A stretch of 64,000 bases of DNA from Spisula solida (lineage: Eukaryota > Mollusca > Bivalvia > Venerida > Mactridae): the NCBI GenBank assembly GCA_947247005.1, contig OX365955.1:15667322-15731321 (forward strand), given 5' to 3'. Position numbers and translations under genes: made by a program. This document shows, piece by piece, positions 55,800-64,000 of the stretch; positions within the stretch are counted from its first letter, which is position 1; every line of letters starts with the position of its first letter. Below the pieces are notes generated by a model. The model was not told where the DNA came from. It did no database searches and worked only from the letters and a program-made list of their open reading frames with translations.

Positions 55800-58195
55800 T
55801 GTCTAAGTGTTACCGGTATATCAGTAGACTGGTACACCTCATGTTAGAGTTACTATAAGGTACTCACATCAGCTGAGAAATTGTTTTTCTTTCTTTATAC
55901 AACATACAGGGAGTGGACACTAGTTTAATTGACTCTTTGCCTTGAAATATCACAGGGTGCTGCTAGCACATTTGTCACGTTTACCGGTAAGGAACTTTAA
56001 CTTCGTGGAAGTCCAAGCTGTTGTTCACAACTTCTTTTGAAATTGAGATATGACAACAATTTTCCATTGTTTGAAGGGAGTTTACAGATTCTTACATTGT
56101 CTGGGCTTCTAGTTAAAGTGAAGAAGGATCTTTTGTCACAAACAATTTGAAACTGACAGTTTTTATAATCTGTAAAAAAAAAAAATTAAATATGTGTTAA
56201 AAAATAGTGTGTGGATGGAATTATATTTGTTTGTGTTCAGTAGGTATGAAACTGAATAACTTTATACTAATGAACCTTCGTAAAATAGCTTCCTGATTTA
56301 GTCTTTGCATCGTTTGAATGTGTTTGGAATTAGTACAAAAAGTGAATGATTTTATACTAATGGAGTCCTTAAAACTTTGGTTATAATGAAGTAAAACCTA
56401 TAATGGTCAATGATAATTAGTTAAATCTTACAGCAGTGCATTTAGATGAACTTTGTATTGAGTTACTATTGGATGATGATTATACCCATGTACTGGTCTT
56501 ATCAAATATATGAATAGATACAAATATGTATACATCTATAGTATTGGAAAGTAACACAAAATATTAATAAAGCATGTTAGAATGCTAGTGGTTACAGTGA
56601 CACTAAACGGTGACAGTTATTGTGGCAAACTGGTGGATTTATTGCATGATATTAACTAGATAATCATAATAACAATAATTTATCAGCTGCTTTATTTATA
56701 GAGTCAAACACAGTTTTGCAAAACTGTTAATGTTCTTGCCATGATAAATAATTTGACAAGCAGAAAACATGACGGTTGAGTTTGTGCAAAAGGAGTTTAA
56801 AGTTATTTAAGATCGATAATGTGCTATTGAGATTGTATCGAAATAAGAGTGAACAAATCATTTAGGTAACCACATTTAATTGCAATTAAATTGTTTTTGA
56901 AAATATAAATTTCAGAAGATATGTAAATTATTGACATACTGAATAGTTACTGAACTGTATCTACATATTGACGGCTACACATCTGTCGAACGCCTGGAAA
57001 TATATCTTTATGACAAGAAAATGCAAATTGCAATACGATATCTGGAGACTTAAATCATTCTGTGTGAATCATGTCGAATACAAAGGATTGACGCTTTTCT
57101 GTGTGGATATATATATATAGATCAAATGATGGGATAATGATGCTAAGCTATATGAGCTGTGAACATGATGAACTGTGATTGGAATATGAATAAAAACATG
57201 GATATATATACTATTAAATATTTCATATTACAAATTTTGAACATATTTACCTCGTACAAATGATGGGGGAGGATTTTTTTCAAACAGGTTGGTATTTTAT
57301 TTTAAAATATAGTTTTTGTTTCTAAGGACAAAGTTAAGTATGCTGCACTAACTGTTTTGTGTGAGCTAGCATGCATTGTTCAGAGAGCACAATAATTCCT
57401 GGAAACATTGAGTTTGTTTGTCAAATATATTTGTAAGTCATGCAAACAGGTGACATGAAAAAAACATTGCATATTTGAATGAAATTATTAAGTGTGACTT
57501 GGTAGAAATTCTAAATTATGAATAATTCATCCAAAAAGTGTGTGCTTATGCTGTTAAGACGAAAAACCACATGCCGTAGTTTAGTATACAGGGGCAATCT
57601 TTTGTACTAAAGTGACTTTAAAGACTGACTTTTACAGCAGCCTCAGTACCTCGTTGTTAAAGCTCAGTTGACAGAGCTGTATTGACTATAGTATTACATA
57701 ATGGCGGTCACAGTTTTGAGTTGGTTATGGAGGGCACTTTTTCTCTCTGCCAGATACTTTTTATTCAAGAAAATTTAATTGAAAAAGCTAGTATACTTTC
57801 TCCAAGGCAAAACCTGGTGTTTCTCATGGACTCAGTAGTCTCTGCATCTCGATTATTGCTAGATAACTTCGTATTTACTTTTCTAATTGTCAAGCACAAT
57901 TCAGTGACTCTAAATAAACAATAAATCTTGCATACTTGAGCTATAAGTTTTGTGAGCCTGATTTCTGTAAATCTCTAATTGGAAGAGTAGTCTCCCTTGG
58001 TTGTCAATTGCAAAAAACTGTTTGCATGCTTGGTATTCCTAAGGTACTTAGCTGATTGTTGTCTTCCATAAAGTATTAAGTTTATTTAACAAAGTGTAAA
58101 TAAACATAATATGTCTGTTGAAAAAAATTGAGGCAGTCTTTTCATCATTAAGTTCCACTGGTCATGACAGTTCCTTGTCTCACATGGAGACGGAC
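55800..58195. other. AT-rich region, no gene recognised
   Basis: Short TA microsatellite at 57106-57118. Plus-strand frame 57682-57924 (80 codons) has no recognisable domain. Confidence 0.45.
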
Positions 58196-58199
58196 GTAA

Positions 58200-58345
58200 C
58201 TCGGTCACCTTAATTTTCCTAATACCGGGCTATCCAACCATTTACATGGAACTACCATCAAATGCTGGGCATTAGGCAAGGGAGATATAGTCAGTACCTG
58301 TATCATATTTAATGATCAAACCCGCACCGTTTAAATATTCCCTAG
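58200..58345 (-). repeat. SINE of the 9095 family
   Basis: ACCGGGCTATCCAACCATTT ACATGGAACTA, ATGCTGGGCATTAGGC and GTCAGTACC match 9120-9180 in order. GATCAAACCCGCACC is a degenerate reverse B box. Confidence 0.65.
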
Positions 58346-58950
58346 GCCAGGGCTTCGTTGGATTCATTATTTAATCTCAAAGTTATGGCTCAAGGAAAGC
58401 GTTCTAATTTACCTGTTAGGAGATGTGAGAAAAGGAGAAGAGATGAAGCATGATGCTATGGGAAAAAAGGCAAAAAATCCATGAAAAATCTCATAAGGTC
58501 ATAATGTGTCGACCGACTGTAAAACAAATATTTTTCAAGTGAGTAGGACTATTGTTGATTTTGTTGTTCAACTTGACCACGAAATCTTATCCCCATGATT
58601 AATAGACCTCCCAAACACAGAACATGAGTTAACCTGCTTGTATTCAATTTTGTAATCCACAAATTTACGAACCCTTGAAAATGCATTTGTATCAAAATCA
58701 GCGCAAGTCAATAACCACGAAAATATGCTATTTAACAGTATATTTTTTCTTCATAAGAAACAAGACACTATAACTTTTTTATGTCTTATGTAAAGCAAAA
58801 CTAGATGTTAATATATTTGAATTATAATGATCTCTGTCTCTGAGAAAGGAAGTATCAACTTTGCCTGGGGAATTGACTTGCCTACTATGGAAATTGATTT
58901 CCGCTGGTCTAACATGTAAAGTAAAAAGATTACAGACGCTTCCATGTTAT

Positions 58951-59000
58951 TAGCTCACCTGTCATACAGTGACAAGCTATTGTGATCACTCTTTGGGAGG
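58951..59000 (+). repeat. 5' fragment of an AGCTCACC pearl-like repeat
   Basis: TTAGCTCACCTGTCATACAG TGACAAGCT hairpin, then ATTGTGATCACTCTTTG. Confidence 0.55.
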
Positions 59001-59464
59001 TACTTAGTGTCAACATACTGATTCTTTCTTTGAGATTGAGACTACAAGCTGAGTCACATGCTCAAAAGCTGGTTATAACCCTCTACATATGCAGGGCTGT
59101 CACAGGCTATATGGGAATTATAAGGTCGGTACCTAAAGAAAGGGGGAATATAATAAGCATTCATTTTGCTAAACAAGAGAAGTTTTCGTACACTAGAAAC
59201 AGGATGTATCATTTTTGTAAATAATGAAAAAATTATTTTATTTTAATACTAAAACTTCATGCGTCAAAAGTCTTAACAGCAGGTGTTTGGCCCATTTGGG
59301 AAAGCATACTATTTTGGAGGGCAAATGGCTGGGGCCGGTATGTCTGCCCTGAAACAGCCTAGTAATAACACTTGACTAGTTCTAGAACAACAAAGTTATA
59401 CAGTGAGCTTCAAGTCAGGTTATTGGTCTGCTTTGTTCCAGTACTCACCATGTATAAACCAAAT

Positions 59465-59565
59465 CACTGGATGACTTATTATGATACTATACAATTCAAC
59501 TTGTATGACTTATTGTGATTGAAACATCCGGTGATTTCCTATCACTGTACGACTTATTGCAAGAC
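59465..59565. repeat. GACTTATTG-motif repeat
   Basis: GGATGACTTATTATGA, ACAATTCAACTTGTATGACT TATTG and TGTACGACTTATTGC are the same motif set as at 20760 and 28930. Confidence 0.55.
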
Positions 59566-59783
59566 TATAGTTTGCCGGAGATAACACTAGCCTTTGTTTA
59601 CAAATAAAAATGAAAATTAAATACATTTTCGATATTTATTTTTGTTTAATCTTGTGCATATACACTTTTAATGATATACTCTTTAAATCTACACTGATAA
59701 CTGGCGGCCATTCGACCGTGCAGTGTTTATAATTTGCTTAGTTTGTTTATTGATAAGGCTAGAGTTATCCCCGGCAAACTATA
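59566..59783. repeat. MITE with TATAGTTTGCCGG TIRs
   Basis: TATAGTTTGCCGGAGATAAC ACTAGCCTT and AAGGCTAGAGTTATCCCCGG CAAACTATA are inverted with a few mismatches. It contains TGGCGGCCATT in the middle. Confidence 0.8.
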
Positions 59784-60298
59784 TACAATTCAACGTGTAC
59801 TCCTTATTGCGATAACCGAAAGTTGACACGTTTATACACTGTGGTACTGTTTTAACTTAAATTGCCCACAAAAAATTAGTATTCTGAGGTTATTTCCTCG
59901 ATTTACATACCTTTTATGATAAGACTTCATGTATAACTGTAACATTTACAATCCCTGTGAAAGCAAAGTGCAAAACTATAAACAAATTGGTTGGTGACTC
60001 TAAGTGCATAATGTAAAAAGATTCATTGCACACACTTCAGAAGGCAAGTTTGTCATAAAAAGATTGAATAGCTGACATCCATTTGAATCTCATGTTTTAT
60101 ACGATATCTTCATCTTTATCCTACGTTTATTTAGGTCATGCAGTCATCTGTTTATTTGTACACAAACGTATAACTTGATTATTCAGGTCAGTCATTTGTT
60201 TACATTACATTGTGTATTGAACTCCAACAAGATAATCTGAAATGTCAATATAAACAGAAATCATTGACCATTACATCGATTTGGGTAGAGCAGAGGTA

Positions 60299-60502
60299 TA
60301 GTGCGCCCAGGATAATGTGAAAGGCGGGCAAATGTGGTATAGTCCACAAAGGTGGATTACAATTATGTGCACCAATTATCAATGATGTTTTGAGTACAAT
60401 ACTGACCTTATCTGTTTATTTAAGTGATTTGTAAAACCAATTTTGCCACAGTTGACCAAACCGATTCACGTTTGTAAATATCACATTATCTTGGGCGGAG
60501 TA
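60299..60502. mobile_element. TA-flanked MITE, copy 2
   Basis: It is nearly identical to 35810-36016 over its whole length (TAGTGCGCCCAGGATAATG ... TTATCTTGGGCGGAGTA). The left flank is TA and the right is TT, so the target duplication is partly eroded. Confidence 0.9.
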
Positions 60503-60719
60503 TTGTCTTTTCTATTCAAACATTTTTACCGAGTCAACTTGTATGAAACATCATAGCGTAAAGGAATAGGTGATCGCCTACCAATCTTGTGATCCCAGTT
60601 CGATTCTTCGTGTCCTTTATTTTTTTCCTTTTATGTAATTACTTATAAATGAGATAACTGCACATGCATTACTTTTATTGTCGTATTCACAATTTACTCG
60701 TGATCTTTTACATGATTGA

Positions 60720-60892
60720 AGTTTCAGGACTGACCAGCCCTTTCCTAGAACTTCCCTCATATGCCGAGGGTCAAGCATTAGGGAGATTAATGTCGATACC
60801 ATTTTAAGCAGTCCGGTATGTCACAGCTGGGATCAAACCTGTAACCTTCCTTTCTTGAGGTGAAATGACTCCAAGGTTTCAGCCACTGTTAA
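60720..60892 (-). repeat. tRNA-derived SINE (9095 family)
   Basis: The minus strand reads AACAGTGGCTGAAACCTTGG (A-box region) and TACAGGTTTGATCCCAGCTG (B box). The body has GTATCGACATTAATCTCCC and GCTTGACCCTCGGCATATG, similar in order to 9095-9200. Confidence 0.55.
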
Positions 60893-61097
60893 AATAAGAA
60901 AATAAGCCGAAAGTATAAACACAATGATCAGAAGAAAGAATGTAATTATATACATGTACATGGGGATTGAAGCTAGTGATCATTTATACCTATATATAGA
61001 TGAAGCTTCATAATTTCCATCTCATGTATCATAATTGACAGAGTTCTATGAATTAATACTGGTGAAATTTATTGTTGTCATTATGTTTAACTTGGCT

Positions 61098-61460
61098 GTA
61101 GAGCTATGGTGATGCTATCCATGATATGTAAGCTATTGTTTGGTTGTCTGTAGAGCTATGGTGAAGTTATCCATGATATGTAAGCTATTGTTTGGTTGTC
61201 TGTAGAGCTATGGTGATGCTATCCATAATATGTAAGCTATTGTTTGGTTGTCTGTAGAGCTATGGTGAAGCTATCCATGATATGTAAGCTATTGTGTGGT
61301 TGTCTGTAGAGCTATGGTGATGCTATCCATGATATGTAAGCTGTTGTTTGGTTGTCTGTAGAGCTATGGTGATGCTATCCCATGATATGTAAGCTATTGT
61401 GTGGTTGTCTGTATAGCTATGGTGAAGCTATCCGTGATATGTAAGCTATTGCTTGGTTGT
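61098..61460. repeat. 52-bp tandem repeat, seven units
   Basis: GTAGAGCTATGGTGA recurs at 61098, 61150, 61202, 61254, 61306, 61358 and (as GTATAGC) 61411. Units differ at few positions (GATGC/GAAGC, TTTGG/TGTGG). Confidence 0.96.
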
Positions 61461-61487
61461 ATTTTTCTCACATTCAGTAATAAGCAT

Positions 61488-61545
61488 ATGGGTGGAACGG
61501 TGGCCGAGTGGAGGTCCTTGGTTCGAATCTTGGCCGAGGCAAATG
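61488..61545 (+). repeat. tRNA-like SINE head with internal deletion
   Basis: GGTGGAACGGTGGCCGAGTGG (A-box side) is followed closely by GTCCTTGGTTCGAATCTTGG (B box). Compared with 16577-16650 about 25 nt of the anticodon region are missing. Confidence 0.7.
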
Positions 61546-61904
61546 TTGATTACAATTTAACTGCAGTACAAGGAAACATAAAAATAAATTACTATTACCA
61601 CCATCTTTTGTGGTTACGCTTTAACTTAACCTACATGATTATATATTGCAACATTGATTGTAGATGTGTTGACATAAGTATGAAATAATCGTAAATAATT
61701 CATGAATTAGTGACATTGATTGTGCAGTAAATAATCCAATCTGATTTTTTTTATTTTTAGGTATTTGGATTTTTTTTTTGAAAATTTTGTTGTTGGATAA
61801 GAGAGCCAAAAGGGCACGAGGTCACTCACGAAACAGCCTCTAATTTTATTATGATTATGTTATTTAAATGGAAAAAGATAGATGACCCCTTATTAATTGT
61901 TTTG

Positions 61905-62300
61905 GATTTCAGTAATTAAAGTTCAAAGTCAATGTTAAAGGTAAAGGCGACCTCACTGTGACCTTTAATATGAATAAATAGACCAAATGGTTTCCGATCA
62001 ACTCAATCAACATGTCAAGGACGGTTGGGCCTAGGATCTTCAATCCTTACATGGGGGTTGGTCATCACCAATAGATGGCTGCTATTGATTGTCAGTTACA
62101 GTTCAAAGGACAAGGTGTCTGTGACCTTTCTCATGAATATTTAATAGACCAAATGGTTTCCGCTCAATTACTCAAGAATGCTGGGCCCAGGATCTTTAAA
62201 CTTTATAGGGATGTTGGTCACCATCAGTAGTTGACCTCTGTTGAGGTCAGTAGGTCAAGGTTGCCATGACCTTTAACTATTATGCCTATTGGGCTGCCAT
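61905..62300. repeat. Degenerate ~166-bp tandem repeat, about 2.3 units
   Basis: GACCAAATGGTTTCCG at 61981 and 62147, and GACCTTT.. TATGAATA before each. It is a likely core of another pearl-like element that ends near ATGGGGGCATACC (62300). Confidence 0.6.
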
Positions 62301-62309
62301 GGGGGCATA

Positions 62310-63225
62310 CCGGTACCTGTTTACAAACCTCTTCAGTTATAAATGTTATTAGGGGCATTTGTCATCATGTTAATGTGCACTCTGGATCAATTATTGAGTT
62401 TGCACTTGTGACAAATACATTCAACTTTAAAGGTTACAATACCCACAATTACTGGTGTTACCAGGAACTAACTTTCTGCACTCAAGTTTCGCAACATTAA
62501 ATGTCACAGTACCTGAATGCTTAGAATTATGCTTGTAATGGCTTATACTTATTAACTTTTCCTTCACGTGAACAGAGCTTTGACACTATGGGGTATTTTT
62601 AGCTCATTCCTCAACTAGTTTGATCACAGATTACTGATAGTGATATAATCAGAACATCAGCACTTTACTATGGTGGCCGGTATTCACAAAGCATCTTAAG
62701 GGAAAACTTAAAATTTCTTTAACTGTATCAGCTTAAAAACAGGAAAATCAAGATTATAATTTTTTACATAGTTTAAAAGCGAGATTCAATATTGAATAAT
62801 CACAAGAAAACATGGGTTATTCTTAACTTCCTGGGAAATAATTATGTGCAGCTCATTTCTTTTTAAATTTGGGAAAAGTTTTCCTTTAAGATGCTTTGTG
62901 AATACCAGCCCAGCTGAAGACTTGAAGGTGATATATAAATGAACAGTAACATAATTATATGGTGAACCCTAAACTAACTGCACTTGAAAGTCACATATTC
63001 CTTGCATACTTTTAGCATACTTTAAATCTGTATATGGGCAGAATGTCAGTTTCAAGCTTTCATAATTTAATATGGCCTAATTAACTGTCTGAATTGAGAT
63101 ATGTCACTACGATTGATACACATATTGCATCCCAGACAAAGGGTATCATGTGATCCAGGTCTTGCACAAGTATTTGGGCCTGCTGGCCCCTTTAAAAAAA
63201 GGCTTTAAACATGGGTCAACGAAAC
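62310..63225. other. No gene seen
   Basis: A loose inverted pair, GTATTCACAAAGCATCTTAA GGGAAAA (62680) and TTTTCCTTTAAGATGCTTTG TGAATAC (62878), frames a ~230-bp foldback. Otherwise AT-rich. Confidence 0.55.
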
Positions 63226-63229
63226 AGTT

Positions 63230-63420
63230 ATTTAAATTTAACACCAAAAACTCCTACAATTCCAGAAATCAGGTTTGCTGCACTTTAAGAAATGTAATTT
63301 TCTGCAGAAAATCAAAATGCTTCGAATAAAATATAAAAGCTGTATGCCTAAGTTATAGTCAATTGAAATTTCATAAGCTGAAACATTGACTAAGTGCTAA
63401 TGACCTACAAAACAGACTTT
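63230..63420 (+). repeat. Dispersed repeat related to 34365-34560
   Basis: TTTGCTGCACTTTAAG, TTTTCTGCAGAAAATCAAAA and GAAATTTCATAAGCTGA are in the same order. Confidence 0.6.
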
Positions 63421-63520
63421 TTGGAGACTCTTATTTTCAGGATTAGGAATTAAACCTCGATCAGTATGACCACTGAACTGGAGAATTGATTTTAAATGGA
63501 TTAGTTTTGTGTATTTTCAG

Positions 63521-63749
63521 ACTTTTTCGGTCAACAGACTGATTGGGCCTTGCCAGGAATCGTTGATGCCCCAGATTTTAGTCAACTAACTTATGGGGAT
63601 TACACTCCATATCAGGGTACGATGGAAATAAAGCCAGCCATGAATTCTTACACGTGTCAGGCATCCACTCAATGCTTGACCTCACCTACTGTATCAGCCG
63701 AAAGCTCGGGAATACTGTCAGCACGCAAACGTAAATGTCCGTCTGTAGA
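63521..63749 (+). CDS. Internal exon of an unidentified gene
   Basis: Acceptor TTGTGTATTTTCAG/AC and donor GTAGA/GTGAGTATAC. It has 75 full codons, from FFGQQTDWALPGIVDAPDFS through TYGDYTPYQGTMEIKP to SARKRKCPSV. The composition is low-complexity, Tyr/Thr/Ser/Pro-rich, with a basic RKRK at the end. It looks like the disordered N-terminal part of a regulatory protein (a nuclear receptor A/B region is one possibility), but no domain is visible. Neighbouring exons are outside the window or unrecognised. Confidence 0.65.
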
Positions 63750-64000
63750 GTGAGTATACATTTTTCTCTTATTCATTTGAGTAACTGTTACTTCAGCTCA
63801 TCTTTGCAAAGAATAGTCAGAGCTTTTGTATCAACCCTGTGTTTCTGTGTCTGTGTGGGCTATGGCACTCGTGTGCAAATTTTTATTTCAGAATTTTTAT
63901 TTTAAGCTATTAAAATGACATCAAACTTGGTGCACAGATAGATGACGGTGTAACTCTGGTCATTTGTCAAGATTGACTAATTTCAAGCGTTATGCCCCTT

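Overview
The window is animal nuclear DNA with AT-rich, intron-rich sequence and a dense mix of transposon relics. The repeat content points to a lophotrochozoan, most likely a bivalve mollusc. The signs are several dispersed repeats with a 5' hairpin followed by GTCCGTC-type runs and ending in CTCTTGTT, ~160-bp tandem cores of the bivalve 'pearl' type, and many tRNA-derived SINEs. There is no prokaryotic organisation, CRISPR array, rRNA gene or intact tRNA gene.

The main gene lies on the minus strand from 20085 down to about 3587. Eleven exons can be assembled by splice sites, and every exon junction agrees in codon phase. They give a ~450-residue protein with an N-terminal F-BAR membrane-bending domain, an acidic Ser-rich linker and a C-terminal SH3 domain (PACSIN/PSTPIP/NOSTRIN-like layout). 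The intron before the exon that opens the SH3 domain holds a 111-bp tandem array. Each unit carries a 42-nt, phase-symmetric mini-exon with its own acceptor and donor. Just upstream of the start codon sits a 24-bp minisatellite of inverted GACGTCA/TGACGT (CRE-like) motifs that also encodes an upstream ORF ending 12 nt before the ATG.

Layout: 1-1676, decayed LINE (+). 1919-2056, foldback element. 3587-20085, F-BAR/SH3 gene (-), whose introns hold foldbacks, SINEs, a 93-bp minisatellite and hairpins. 21728-22745, RTE-like LINE relic (+). 22.7-26 kb, AT-rich with no gene seen. 26045-26730, interleaved inverted repeats. 26959-29869, a complete non-autonomous DNA transposon with ~0.8-kb terminal inverted repeats (TIRs) and 5-bp target duplications (TSDs). 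33.7-37.9 kb, palindromes, a LINE 3' end, MITEs and a satellite. 38-39 kb, relics. 40034-41358, a hAT-type element with a nested TA-flanked element. 41790-44295, two nested pearl-like elements with tandem cores. 47-48.4 kb, further pearl-like pieces and a SINE. 51328-53091, a 161-bp satellite with a trimeric higher-order repeat. 54306-55011, a second hAT-type element. 55-63 kb, AT-rich DNA with minisatellites, a MITE and SINEs. 63521-63749, a plus-strand internal exon of an unidentified gene that leaves the window.

Only the F-BAR/SH3 gene and the last exon look like functional host coding sequence. Most other open frames are repeats or chance. All calls come from reading the sequence. Family names for repeats are inferences from structure and were not checked against databases.
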